Assembly: GCA_032622095.1 (NCBI GenBank)
Contig: CP136064.1
Location: forward strand, 2,910,280-2,974,279
DNA length: 64,000 nucleotides
Origin: Siphonodentalium dalli
Lineage: Eukaryota; Mollusca; Scaphopoda; Gadilida; Siphonodentaliidae
Reading direction: 5' to 3'
Shown here in pieces: positions 35,751 through 47,310 of the stretch (position 1 is its first letter; each line of letters starts with the position of its first letter). The notes under the pieces are model-generated. The model was not told the DNA's origin and did not search any database. It worked only from the letters and a program-made list of their open reading frames with translations. The position numbers were made by a program, and so were the translations under genes.

Positions 35751-36068
35751 GTCACCTGGCACTATTTCCTGTTATTAAACAAACGTTTAATATCATAATT
35801 TATAGAATGGGTTTATTGAATGGAATAAAGGTAGGGTCATGTAATAAATAAATTTACATTGAAAGCACTGTTAATTAAAAATGATAATGTCACTAGTGAA
35901 TTTTCTTATTGATGCATCTCGCCTCACGTGAATTATTTAATGTAACTATTGGAACCAATTGATTACTCTCTATTGATTACATGATCCTACCCTTATCCCA
36001 TTCAATAAACCCATTATAAATTGTGAAATTAAACTTTTGTTCAATAACAGGAAATAGTGCCAGGTGAC
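35751..36068. mobile_element. 318 bp foldback MITE
   Basis: Arms of about 95 bp: 'gtcacctggcactatttcct' and its complement at the right end, continuing through 'gggtttattgaatgg' and 'ggtagggt'. No clear TSD. It begins about 25 bp beyond the piggyBac right end. Confidence 0.8.
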
Positions 36069-36666
36069 CTTTGACTTCCAGTTAATCATCTGTTTACATT
36101 TGTACAATTACGTCTCAAACTACTATGGCTTCCAATATTTTTCCAACAAACTATAATGAATGAAGAACTTGAAAAGTTATGTCATTCAATATTCGCCATT
36201 AAATAGACCAATTAGTCTTTATTTATCTGGGACAATTTCTTTACACAGGCAAACAACAAATAGTTAAGTGAAACGTCATTGCATTCCTTATAGAAGCTGA
36301 TGTTAGTTTCGCTTCCCATTAAGGCTCAGTCCAAACCTAACTTACTGGACTCGTTTTGTAAATTCGGATATAAACTGGGGACTCGTTGTAGATCCTCTAT
36401 AAATTACATGTGGGTGTAAATGGCTGTTGAATTGTTTCCTGAATTTATCAAATTGCAGACCTCAAAATCCATAAAATGTTTTTGAAAATCAAAATATCTA
36501 CCGCAATCAACTGCCTTTTATGAGAATCGAACTAAGAATTCTGATTCTCATCAGATTTTAAACCCTGGCTTATGACAGAATACCCTATATGATACAAATA
36601 TGGCAAAGCATCCCCAAATTATAGTAATTGCTGTTCTTTGCAATACACATGTCTTAAATATTTCAG

Positions 36667-36889
36667 ATGGCTGAATGCTATATGTGCCAAAAGACATTCA
36701 AGAAAATACGGTATAGAAACTATCATGTAAGAGAACTACAGGTTAAAGACTGTATATGGTCCATCATATTAGGGAACTACATATGTTAAGCCTGGACTTA
36801 TAGAATGTTTTGAGTGCAACTACAAGTGCAACAGGTGGGGAAATCTTAGTCTCCACATGAAGAGAATTCATAGTTCTGGAGGTTTGTAA
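36667..36889 (+). pseudogene. Pair of C2H2 zinc fingers, likely decayed exon
   Basis: After a good splice acceptor (tatttcag) the frame reads MAECYMCQKTFKKIRYRNYH, with C-x2-C then x12 before His; the second His pair is lost and GTAAGA follows the His codon. In another frame 36803-36889 gives ECFECNYKCNRW, then LSLHMKRIHS, a complete C-x2-C-x12-H-x4-H finger, ending at a TAA (or a possible donor GGAG/GTTTGT). A finger pair with a degenerate first and a complete second resembles lola/BTB-type zinc-finger exons of invertebrates. The reading frames do not join by a phase-consistent intron, so a pseudogene is more likely than a working exon. Confidence 0.45.
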
Positions 36890-38316
36890 AACAGTTAGAA
36901 ATATAATTAACCCGGTCTTACTAAATTGATTCATCTACTTAGTTAGTTATCAAATTTGATGTTTAGGGATTAAGTAGATAGATTCAATGTATCGCAATGC
37001 ACTATCAATCGATAGATGTATCGTGTCGTGTGGTATCTCGATACAACAAATCAAGTAATTTCTGAAGGTGGTCATGCACTCCATTCATAATCTGTAAACT
37101 ACTAAATTATTGGTCTCATTAAATTACATATTTTATTATCTATTATTATATTATATATTATTGCATACTTGTAAATGTTAAAATTGTTGTTGAACATGAT
37201 ATAAGATAGTCTTGATCTGCGAGGTTGAAATGTTACCATTTCTTTTATACACGCGACCAATTGTGGTATGATAGATAGAGTTATTTCCCCTGCATGTTGA
37301 TGGACAAGCAAGGTGATTTTATCCCACCTCAAAGTTGTAAAACACGTTTAAACGGATATTCTGATGATCTAACAAGGTAAGGAGAGCTTCTATCACATTT
37401 GTTAGTCGAAATATACGCGAAATTGCCGTTTACACGACCAAAATCGGTGTTGTGAGTCCGAATTCAACGCTACGGTGGTTTTTGGGTGCCGACAGGTGTC
37501 TCCCCTTGTCGTATTGTTTATGTATATTTTATAAATATATTTTCTACAAAGTCCCTGTGGTGTAAACCAGCAATGTTGTCTCAAGTTTACATGTCTGTTT
37601 TTTGTATTTGACTCGCCTACCTTGGCTTACTCATGTACCTTCATTTTACAGTATTGTAAGACGTTGATGACGCTGGGAGAGCTGTGTAAGCGGTGTGGAC
37701 GAGTCGGGGATTGGGCGAAGTGGGAGGCCGTGGGTGACGCGGATAACGGAAGCGAGCGCGGGAGGCAACTCGAGAAGGCTAGGAAGAAAGAAGCGAGGGA
37801 AAAGGAGAGATTCAAAGTGAGAAGAAGATAGCTAGAGGTGTTTAAAGAGACAATCGGGTGAGTTACTAAAAGATAATGAACGTTACAGTATGCGCAACGG
37901 GAGCGAGATCTCGCAAAAGATCGCGAACTCTGTTGTTCCGTTTAAAAGCGGGCGTGATTGAGCGAGACTGCGGTTTCTAATGGTAGTTGCATAAACAACA
38001 TGGCGATATCCACGACAATTGTCGTAGTCTTTACCGCAGATATTAATGAAATAAAACAAAACCAATATAATAATATTATCAGAGGATTACATGAGCGTGA
38101 TATGCCAAACAAATCATCATTATAGCATCGTATTAATCCTGTGTGCAATTAATTACGATTTCCGTATTAGTATTAGCCATTATTCAATTTATTGTCAAGG
38201 CTGTCCAGATATAACTTATATTACTTATTTCAAATCATTTCAACAAAGGGTCGCCATTCCACAACAGACGCTTTGTTTGTTTTGCCGACGGTGATGATGA
38301 CATTACCTATTATGAC
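36890..38316. other. No supported gene; one GC/purine-rich ORF
   Basis: 37622-37831 is an open frame (LCKRCGRVGDWAKWEAVGDA, then a Lys/Arg/Glu-rich end) preceded by a plausible acceptor (ttttacag at about 37651). It is more GC-rich than its surroundings, but no domain is recognised. The rest shows short ORFs only and a 'gatagatgtatcgtgtcg' stretch near 37010. Confidence 0.2.
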
Positions 38317-38318
38317 TA

Positions 38319-39599
38319 CTCTTGAGTGCCTAATAAAAGTACAGGGTGGAATAATAGTACAGGTTGGAAAATGTCGCGTAACTGAATAATAGTACAGGGC
38401 GGAATAAACGTACAGACTGGAAATATTAGTACCATCAGGCCTGTCCATATGAAAAATTGACGAGGGCTACAAAATCGCCCACGTGAACCCCAGTGACGAG
38501 TGCTAATAGCCCTCGTGATTTATTCATGCTATTTGCTTAGCCAGATATACTCCAAAAGGAACAGACCAGGCTGGAGAATGTATTTGTATGTTATCAATAA
38601 AGTTGTTCAATCTTATTTATTCTTGTTTTGAGTGTTTATGTTTGCCTACCCCTGGGATTGTCACACTGACCAACATCAAATTGATATGTTGTGTTTGATA
38701 CTACGCTAGGTAAATGTAGGTAACCTAGGTAAGTGTAGTTATGGAAATGGTTATGGTTTAGAAAGCAAACAATGACAAATTTGGAGGGTTTGAACATTGA
38801 TATTATAAATTTAACAGAATGATTGATTGTTCACACTGAAAATTATTTGAAACGAGGGAACTCAGGATCATGTTAAAACAAAATTTCAAAATTATGACAT
38901 ATCTGGGATTATCTGGCAATGTGTTATGCCACCAGCAAAGTTTTATATTCATTCATACTTTCCCGTGGCATGTTGATCTCAATCGGTCACAGTGGCGTGC
39001 ACATATTTTACACCACACGCGTTCTACAAAATCCCGCCCGTTTGCGTTAACAATATCATAGCCAATCTGGCCTCCAGTATTCCATCCTTCGAAAGTTTTT
39101 AACTGAACGTGGCAGCCTTTTTGATCAGCCATTATTGCATTATAGTTAATTTGGCTCCCTGAATAGAGTCACAGCTCAACTATGGACAGAGCCCCAGTTC
39201 AAAACATGTGGAAGGTGCAGGCATGTAAAAATAGCAAGCAGATTCAGTTATCAAAGTGCCGACGATGCTGACGTAATACCGAGTCATGTATGACGAGCAC
39301 GTGTTGCAGGAAGAGCACGGGGTGTTAAACTCATGACACTGTCTAGAAACATCAAAGAACACAGATGCCGACGATGACGTTCGTCACATTTGACCCGACT
39401 GGCTTCAATCAGATTGTCTTAACCCCTGACTTGCCATTTAAAGCACATTGATTTTGAAAGCCGACGCGGGCGAAACTGTCGCACGCATGTAATCGAAAAT
39501 ACGCGGGCTGCACGCGGGCTATCGAAATCGCCCACGTAAAATGACAGGCCTGTACCATACATCCCAACAAAACGCACCATCTGACTGGTTTACTGATGC
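38319..39599. mobile_element. CTCTYGGGCTCC-family element, copy 5, interrupted and right-truncated
   Basis: Starts ctcttgagtgcctaataaaa after TA (38317-38318). Its sequence to 38435 and from 39553 to 39599 is collinear with copy 2 (24630-24785), ending 'ggtttactgatgcc' where similarity stops. A 1.1 kb insertion separates the halves. Confidence 0.85.
38436..39552. mobile_element. 1117 bp TIR element with 6-bp TSD
   Basis: TIR CAGGCCTGTC / GACAGGCCTG; TACCAT is duplicated at 38430-38435 and 39553-39558. The empty site is visible in copy 2 ('attagtaccatacatccc'), which proves the boundaries. Both subterminal regions carry 'aaatcgcccacgt' in the same orientation. No transposase ORF. The CAG ends and 6-bp TSD recall the element at 2960-3305. 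Confidence 0.93.
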
Positions 39600-40109
39600 C
39601 CAGTCTATGTAAACATACACTCAGATTCATACTGATACTGAGTCTATTGCATTCCCATCAACTTTTCATTTCTGAACAGTTGTGGGCTTCCACCAAATTA
39701 CGTCCCACGCACTGAATATAAATCTGAAATTAGTTGTGATTGACAGGCGTAAACATGGTCACGTGCCAGTGCCGTCATGGCCGCTTCAACCCTGTGAAGC
39801 CGATTCGGAATTAATAGTTGCAGGGTTTAATTTGTGACTTTTCGTTCGGCGGTTGTTTTACTGACAATAAGGCCAAAACAAAATGAATGCGTGTTTCCCG
39901 TAACGAGCCCAAAAAAAATAGGGGCGGGCGGTAGGCTTTTCATTTTATTTTATTTTTTCATTTTATTTTTTATGGTCTTGTGTGGGCCATGCCTAACCAC
40001 CATCAAATACCATACAATGACCCAGAACAACCGACAAATTGGTGATAAAACTGATATATTGAGGGGAAACATATAAAACAGATAACAGTATAGACAGTTT
40101 ACATGTCCG

Positions 40110-40265
40110 CATGGTACGGGGGAGAGATGAATTAATGTTGTAGAGGCGCGGGGGAGAGATGAGTTGTTGTAGGGGGCGCAGTGGAGAGGTGAGTAATTTA
40201 TTAGTTGACAGTTAACATTTTAGGGGGCACGGGGGAGAGATGAGTAATTTATTAGTTGGCTTCAG
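40110..40265 (+). repeat. Degenerate minisatellite (gggggagagatgagt)
   Basis: 'cgggggagagatga' with 'gtaatttattagttg' recurs about four times with uneven spacing. No coding role. Confidence 0.7.
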
Positions 40266-40351
40266 GGTCTTTGTTGGGAAATGTCAGCACCCCCTATTTC
40301 AAACTGAAGTTCACACCCCCTGAACCAAGCAAAATTTTGAGCTGGGAATAT

Positions 40352-40552
40352 TCATGAGTGGACCTACCACCCCATGAATGGACCTACATGTAACACCCCA
40401 TGAGTGGACCTTACACCCCATGGATGGACCTAACACCCCATGAATGGACCTAACATCCCATGAGTGGACCTTACACCCCATGAATGGACCTAACACCCCA
40501 TGAATGGACCTAACAACCCATGAGTGGACCTTACACCCCATGAATGGAAATT
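40352..40552 (+). repeat. 20-bp minisatellite, about ten units
   Basis: Units of the form 'tgaatggacctaacacccca' with an alternation of 'gagtggacctt' and 'gaatggaccta'. The 60 bp triple period gives an open frame on the minus strand with a 20-residue repeat (SIHGVLGP...MGCKVHSW); not considered a gene. Confidence 0.9.
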
Positions 40553-41418
40553 TGTTGTTATCACAGGCCCACTTTCGATGTCCTGTTTGACGTTTTGTAA
40601 CCAGAAAATTTGAAGTGGCAAGTTGGTTTTCTGTTGATTACTAGTTAGTGTTGGTATCTACATGTATATCATAGTATGTAGCTTATCAGTTAGTTAATCA
40701 TGCATGACATGTGGAATTCAAATTGTGCATACTATGGACAAAGTAAAGGTATTCTATATGTAATATATATATCTTACCATACCAAAATACAACATCCTGT
40801 TCATGGAAAGTCATTCCATGTGCTTCATTTTGTGTTTTATATCTGTTGTAAATTGTGATTAACATGTATGCGAAAAAAATACAAAGCACTGCACTTGCTA
40901 ACAATCAGCACAAACTTTCCGAGTTTTCGATCGCAAATCTTGCATGTTTATGGGGAAGATAAGTTAGATAACTATTATTTGAGTTAATATTTAGATGTAA
41001 ATGATATTTCTGGGTTTTATATATATGAAACGAGCGATAAAATCACATAATTGAATGTGAGACAACATTTAGAAGATTTTTATCAACACATCCTGAATTT
41101 TGTACATGTATGCACCCAGTAAAATTGTGATCTGGCAATCCGATCAATGTTGTGTTCTTGTGACGAAAAACCATTCTAATTTATGCGCCAAAAATCGGAT
41201 TCAGTAACTGTCAATTCTTAAGAGAACGACATTCGAAAACAGTGTATTTTGTGCTATCAAACTGGACGATATAACTCAGAACCGGACACCGAAAAAGGAA
41301 ACTCATTGCATCGAATGTAGTCTGTGGTTATACAGCTTGTAAATATTAAAGAGAACACGTCTCCATTTTCACCCAGAGACTTCGAATCGACCCATGTGCG
41401 ACTGCCATCGTTGAGATG

Positions 41419-41462
41419 AACTTGTTCGAATCGATTCGATTCGGTTCGATTCGAATCAACCG
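41419..41462. repeat. Palindromic ttcgaatcgatt simple repeat
   Basis: Successive ttcgaatc, gattcgat and ttcggttcgattcgaatc units are self-complementary. A GTTCGAATC run resembles a tRNA B box, but no tRNA cloverleaf fits. Confidence 0.6.
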
Positions 41463-41992
41463 CGGAAAACATCCATGTTTAATGTAAATATCAACAAAAA
41501 TACGTGCTTCCCGTCAGCGAAGAGGAACGATAACTCGTGATCTTCTGGTATTGCATCAGATCGTATTAAAGTTGACTCCGTTAATAGAGTGACGGTGTGG
41601 TTTTGCGAAAAAATATATAAATATATCAAAGATATTATTTATCTCGCGAGGTGAATCAGATAAAATGGAACCACGTGTACATAGTTTGGTTATCAGTGCG
41701 GTAGGTCGGTTTATAGATTGATTTTTTTTATTTAAAACCAATAAAATGAACTTGGGTCGGGGGGTTTTGAAGACGGTCGGTTGGGTTACGGGAAACACGC
41801 ATCATTTTTGTTTTGGCCTAAAGGGAAACAGCTAGCTTCCGGGATCCAAAATAATATGTACAATAACTAAGACAGATCTTCTTGGCAAGGCTTTTGATAT
41901 TTTGGTAAATAACCATGTCCTTTGAAAAAATAAAATAAAATATATTAATTGTATTCATGTACATCAATTTATATTTAGTAATGGCAATACAC

Positions 41993-42197
41993 ACCGTAAT
42001 GCCCAAAGTAATTGACCACTTAACCACAGCAGAATTATAGGTTTATAGGATTTGGTCGGAAATATGGTTTGTTGCCATTCATCGGAAAGCTCTCGCTGAG
42101 CTTTCCGATGAATGGCAACAAGCCATGTACCGGTATTTCCGACTATATCCTGAAAAATTACCCATAATTCTGCTGTGGTTACTTTAGGCATTACCGT
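41993..42197. repeat. Palindromic copy of the TAATGCCC MITE family
   Basis: A ~205 bp inverted repeat: 'ccgtaatgccc', 'accacagcagaattat', 'gttgccattcatcggaaagc', and back in inverse order to 'ggcattaccg'. The same internal blocks occur once, unpalindromic, at 62232-62361. Confidence 0.85.
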
Positions 42198-42257
42198 ATA
42201 TGTCGTTCATCATGAAAGTAGAATGTCATTCAATCTTCAGTTCTGCACCATGGATCA

Positions 42258-42303
42258 AGACCAACGATACGATACGTATCACGATACGTATCGCGATACA
42301 CTA
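42258..42303. repeat. cgatacgtat palindromic repeat
   Basis: 'acgatacgatacgtatcacg' then 'atacgtatcgcgatac'; similar motifs line the ends of hAT copies, but no partner end or TSD was found. Confidence 0.45.
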
Positions 42304-42771
42304 ATTCATTACTATTATGTACATGTATTGCAACATTAGTTTCAGACTATTGACTATCAGCCTCTGCCCTCAAGTTCTCATGAAATAGATGCAGTGATAC
42401 TCAGTAAATTATCCTGATAATGTCATAAATGTGATCATTTGATATATATGTTGGAAATGGCAAACTAGTTTAAAGTTATAAAGTTATTTTTATTAATTAG
42501 ACTACCTGGTAGGCTGCTACCAGTATTAATAATATAATAACTATAAACTGCTTCACATTTGACATAAGTGGACTGAGGGTCATTAAATGTATTGATTTAC
42601 ATACCAGCCTAATAATCCAAACTGTCCAACTGAAGAGTTAATATGATCAATTTATCAGTATAGTTACGATATATGAATATCATTGCAAACAAAGAATAAA
42701 GCAATAGACCTGCACTCAGTGAGTCAGTGTGCACGGACTGAATTTAATCTGGCACTATGTATGCTATTAGG

Positions 42772-42870
42772 CCTAAAAAAAAATTATCTGTGTTTCTGGT
42801 AACCCGACCGACCCATGTTCAAAACCCCCCGACCCTAATTTTTCCGGACTGTAATTTTATTTTTTTTCCT
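42772..42870 (+). repeat. Solo end of the 39868-41820 family
   Basis: 'ttaggcctaaaa', 'gtgtttctggtaacccgacc' and 'caaaaccccccgaccc' match the right TIR of that element in inverse. No second end nearby. Confidence 0.6.
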
Positions 42871-43258
42871 GAACCACGGTAATTTCTTTGCTTTTGCCTG
42901 TCCAAATGTGCAAAATAATCTCCCATTTTCTTTTACTTGCAGTCATGAATTTAATTAAATTAGTCAATATACTAATTAACTGTGAAAATCATGCTCACAA
43001 GACCCATCAAACCGGGGTTAATTGGAAACAAACTTGCAAAAAATGCAAATTTACGGACTACCTCGAAAATAGGGAACATTAAACAAACATAAAACGGATG
43101 CATGTCTTTTGGTCAATGTTTGAGCCTATATATACCTTACCTTATTAACTTTGATATGTGAAGGAGTGTTGGTTGATAGAACTTAAATGAGCTGGGACAT
43201 ACATGTATGTGACAAGTGATTGTTTGTAACTTTGTTCAAATAAAATATTGTTAAATTA

Positions 43259-45076
43259 GGGAGCTCATAAAAGCCGAACACAACCGAACACAACCGAACA
43301 TAACCGAACACAAGTCCAAATAATGGGAAATTTCACGAATAAAGTTCATAGGCATATGTATTCATGTTCACACTATTACTATACGAACTTTGGTGGAGTT
43401 CGGGCCAATAATAAGTGTTTTATTCGATATTTTGTAAAACGCGTTTAGTGTTCGGCATAGAAAAGCCGAACACAAGTTTATGTTCGACACTCAGTCACCG
43501 GTAATTAATTAACACATAGATATGCATAGATGTGGCGTTAGCTGGCGTTTGAGATATATAACTCTATATACAGTCTACTAAATATAAGACCACCTTGTAA
43601 AGTTCATAGGCATATGTATTCACGTTCATACTATTACTATACGAAGTTTGGTGGAGTTTGGTTCAATAATGAGTGTTTTGTTGGGTGTTTTGTATAACGC
43701 GTTTGTGTTTGGCATAGAAAAGCCGAACACAAACTTCTGTCCATGATTAGATTATCCGCTGATAGATGATAATTAATATCTGCCAGAAGGGATTTGGCAG
43801 GTTTAATTCGCGAGGTTTAATTGTGCTATACAATATACTATACAATATACTTATATGCAAATTCTGTCCTCGGCGGAACGGATTTGGGCAGAGTTTGTTC
43901 TCCTTGAAGTCAGTGGATGGAAATGGCTCTGATGCGTGCCTAACTTTTGTGTATATATCATGCTGTATGGTGGAAGCCGATATAAAGCCAGTGTTCAACT
44001 TATCGTAGAAACACATGCATCGAATACCGATTGAATTGAAATGAATTGTCTGAATACGAATAAAGAGCGTTTCGTATTGTATCTTTTTAAAAGTCTGATA
44101 AACAGGAATTTAAGATCGTTTTCAAAAATGTGCCTGATATGACAGGAATGTGATATGAAAGGAATAATTATTTTTGCGCCAAGATACATTTTGACGCTTG
44201 CTAGGGTTGATTGATCTAGTTTTGCATGCCTTTACTCTTTTAGTCTGACATGGCTTCTTGGCAATAGCCGCGGTTTTCGGTATCGCCAAACGTCCGTCAG
44301 TAGAAATTTGCCGAAGATTCTGGCATAAATTAAATTGGTCACCAAGCGATGACTTAGTAAAAAGTCATTGATTTTCAATTGCTGGCACTCTACATGAAAC
44401 CATCGGTCACACATATCGCAGCCGATGCTGCGTATCTCGTGACATTCCTGGGAACAAACACCACATGGGTAAATCAATTTGGAATTAGGCATGTAGAATT
44501 TTCAAACCTGTGATCAGAATGCCAAATACTGCTGAGATTGTGATTTGCCAAATAATATCATACCACATTCTTATATAGAACTTCTCGGATATTGCACCAT
44601 GAACTCACTTTCTTGTCACTCAAATATTGTTTTTACAATCGTACGTTGTCTTTCATGGCGGGGCCCACCAAAAGCATGTTGTTTCTATAATAGTAGGCGC
44701 CATCAAATACTGATTGCAACTAACTGTCAAAACACTGAACTACAATAGGTGAGAGACCGCCACCAACAACAATTAAAGCCTTTCGGCTTAGTGACCATAT
44801 ATCTGATATTAATTATCACCTAGCTAGACAGCCGTTATAGACTAATCCACCAGAGAAGCTTGTGTTCGGCTTTTCTATGCCGAACACTGAACGGGTTTTT
44901 ACAAAATATCGAATAAAACACTTATTATTGGCCCGAACTCCACCAAACTTCGTATATTAATAGTGTGAACATGAATACACACGCCTATGAACTTTATTCG
45001 TTATATTTCCCATTATTTGGACTTGTGTTCGGTTATGTTCGGTTGTGTTCGGTTGTGTTCGGCTTTTATACGCACC
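43259..45076. mobile_element. MULE-like foldback element, 1818 bp, 9-bp TSD
   Basis: GTTAAATTA is duplicated exactly (43250-43258 and 45077-45085). The ends begin GG and quickly reach ATAAAAGCCGAACACAACC on both sides; the arms extend about 215 bp (43267-43483 and 44857-45069) and are nearly identical. They contain (cgaacacaac)n, 'gtccaaataatgggaaat' and 'ggccaataataagtgtttta'. A second diverged copy of part of the left arm lies at 43599-43735. GG ends, long TIRs and a 9-bp TSD indicate Mutator-like ancestry. The interior has no transposase but includes a PHD-like remnant. Confidence 0.85.
44232..44492 (-). pseudogene. PHD-finger-like remnant inside the MULE-like element
   Basis: ATG at 44492, then LIYPCGVCSQECHEIRSIGC and DMCDRWFHVECQQLKINDF: CGVC, CDMC and HVEC give three of the four metal-ligand pairs of a PHD finger. 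The last C-x2-C appears only in a shifted frame (FNLCQN, with the second Cys lost). The domain could come from a captured host exon or from a transposon ORF. The finger is degenerate and the frame ends soon after. Confidence 0.55.
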
Positions 45077-45085
45077 GTTAAATTA

Positions 45086-46019
45086 AACTACACTGTAAGT
45101 GATTGTTTCATAGAATTTCTCAACATTCTGCCGTTAAATATGAGTGATAGTTAGGCAGTAAAAGGTGTAACACTGGTATTGATGCAAACATTGAGCATTT
45201 GTGGGAGGGTGGGATTTTTTTGGGCAGGTCTAACTACTCACTTATAACAAGATCATACATGTACATATAATAAACTATTAATTTGAATATAACAATTACT
45301 ACTAACTACTGTATTACAGTATAGAATATCACATAGCAGCATTCATGGCTCATAATATTTAACACAGTTAAATTTATGATCACCATGTACCTCTTGTGTT
45401 TGCGAACTCCAGTGGCAAGATGACTTCTTAATCTGATTTTGGGAGACTTTTTAATATCTATATCTGCTATTTTGTAATACTCAGGCATCTGGGAGCCAAT
45501 TTCCTGTCAAAATTGATATGCATGTATAATTGTATATAACTAATCACCTTATTGAGCTGGATTCGTGCAAAATAGTATCCATACTCAGCAATCCGACATT
45601 CATTGATGTTACCGCGACATTTATTACGCTGTATATATAACGTCGCTATTTCAATGCACACCAAATATTACGTTGTAGTTTTGGCGCTTTGATTTCAAAG
45701 GGTTACACTGTGCCGGTAACACACTGCTCAATTGACACGCTTTTTCACCAGTATTCTGTTTAAAACTCCCGTTGCAGCCGGATTTTTTATGACATATTGC
45801 TACTGACTTTTGGTACATGTATGGACAGACCCACAGCCGGCCTTGCGGAAACCCTGTCTAACCCTAAACCTAAATTCATAATATCAGAACTGGAAATATA
45901 CTGTCAGAATATACTGGAAAATGTTTCCAGACAGGTTGTACGAACCCTGCTTATAAGGCTAATTTCTAAATATTATTTTCAGTTGTGTTGCACAAAACAA
46001 CCCATTTTTATGTTTACCC
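45086..46019. other. No gene or repeat recognised
   Basis: Short ORFs only, none with a known motif. A 'ggcagtaaaaggtgtaac' stretch near 45150 weakly resembles the terminal motif of the 15646-20255 element. Confidence 0.35.
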
Positions 46020-47310
46020 ATACCATAGTATGGTAAACATAATGTCGACGTCCGGATTGACCACTCGTCGTGTGTCCGTCCGTCTGTCCGTCCGTAGACA
46101 TTTTCTATCCGATCGAAACCAAATTCTGTATATGAGTTTTTCAGACCAAAATACAGATCAAATTTTTTTTACGGAGTTATGGCCCTTTTTCGACCTCGAA
46201 TTCACGCATGCTGTCATAACTCAAACAATTTTTATCTGATCGGAACCAAATTTGGTATGTGAGTTTCAGAGCCCAAAATACAGATCGAGTTCGATTATGG
46301 GTTTGATCCAATTTATTTTAAAGGAGTTATGACCCTTTTTTATACGCCTTTTGAAAAAAGGCCGTATTATAGTATTGGTCTGTCCGTCCGGGCGGGCGGG
46401 CGGGCGTCCGTCCGTTAACCTGTTGTCCGGATGATAACTTTAGTTGGAGTGAACCAAAATTAGTAAAATTTGGTATGTGGGTTTATTAGCCGAAAAGTAA
46501 GTTCAAGTTCGAATTTGGGTTCCGCCCGCCAATTTTCACCGGAGTTATGCCCCTTATTTAACGTTTTTTGACTTAGAAAATCCTTGAAATTTGTTGTCCG
46601 GATGATAACTTTAGTATAGTTTATCGGAATAAATCCAAATTTGGTATATTACTTTCTCCCACCAAAACACAGGTCAAATTCGAACTTGGGTTCTGTCCGA
46701 CCATTTTTGACAGAGTTATGCCCCTTTTTCGACTCAGAAAATGTTTTTCTTATGTTTTTTGGTTTCCGGATGATAACTCGATTTTGGAATGTTTATACGC
46801 AAAACCCGTTTTTTGTGGATTACATATATCAAAATACAGCTCAAGTCCGAATTTCGTTTTAATCCGATAATTTTTGCGAGAGTTATGGCCCCTTTTTTGA
46901 CGTAATTTGACATAGAAAATCCCTGAAATTTGTTGTCCGGATGCTAACTTTAGTTAGAGTGAACCGATTTCAATCAAATTCAGTATGTGGCTCTATTAGG
47001 AGAAAAGACAGCTCAAGTTCGAATTTGGATTCCGTCCGCCAATTTTCACCGGAGTTATGCCCCTTATTTGACGTAATTTGACTTAGAAAATCCCTGAAAT
47101 TTTTTGTCCGCATGATAACTTTACTAGAGCTTATCGGATTCAATGATAATTTCGTATATTACTTTCTCCCACCAAAACACAGGTCAAGTTCAAATTTGAG
47201 TTCCGTCCGCCAATTTTTACCAGAGTTATGCCCCTTTTTTATCAGTTTCCGCCGACCCAAGAGAGGGCGTATATTGCACGCCCAGCGTAGCTCTTGTTCG
47301 AAAATAAAAT
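46020..47310 (+). repeat. Tandem-core repeat family B (~170 bp monomers), compound copy
   Basis: A first short segment (46040-46340) starts with 'gtgtgtccgtccgtctgtcc'. A second starts at 46341 with a hairpin (gccttttgaaaaaaggc) and 'ggtctgtccgtccgggcggg', followed by about five monomers; 'gtccggatgataacttta' recurs at 46423, 46594, 46763, 46933 and 47104 (169-171 bp). Each monomer ends near 'gagttatgccccttt'. The 3' end has 'gggcgtatattgcacgccc', another hairpin. Unique left end, array, hairpin right end is the architecture of Pearl-type/Helitron-derived bivalve elements. Confidence 0.8.

Larger units (their letters stand above)
39868..41820. mobile_element. 1.95 kb TIR element (TTAGGCCAAAACAAAA)
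   Basis: The left end 'taaggccaaaacaaaatga' with 'tgcgtgtttcccgtaac' is matched in inverse by 41780-41820. The TIR is about 40 bp, then diverges into 'ggggcgggcgg' on the left and 'gggtcggggggttttga' on the right. TSD unclear. Holds two minisatellites and no transposase. Fragments of the family occur at 20275, 30125, 42772 and 61570. Confidence 0.7.

Noticed and set aside
37622-37831. GC-rich 69-codon ORF after an acceptor-like site
   Set aside because: Charged low-complexity end and no domain; kept only as a remark in the surrounding entry.
40311-40541. 76-codon minus-strand ORF with a 20-residue repeat
   Set aside because: It is the translation of a 20-bp minisatellite; the period explains the open frame.
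41419-41462. tRNA B-box-like GTTCGAATC
   Set aside because: It lies in a palindromic simple repeat with no A box or cloverleaf.
42258-42303. End of a hAT element
   Set aside because: The cgatacgtat motif fits subterminal hAT repeats but no TIR or 8-bp duplication was found.
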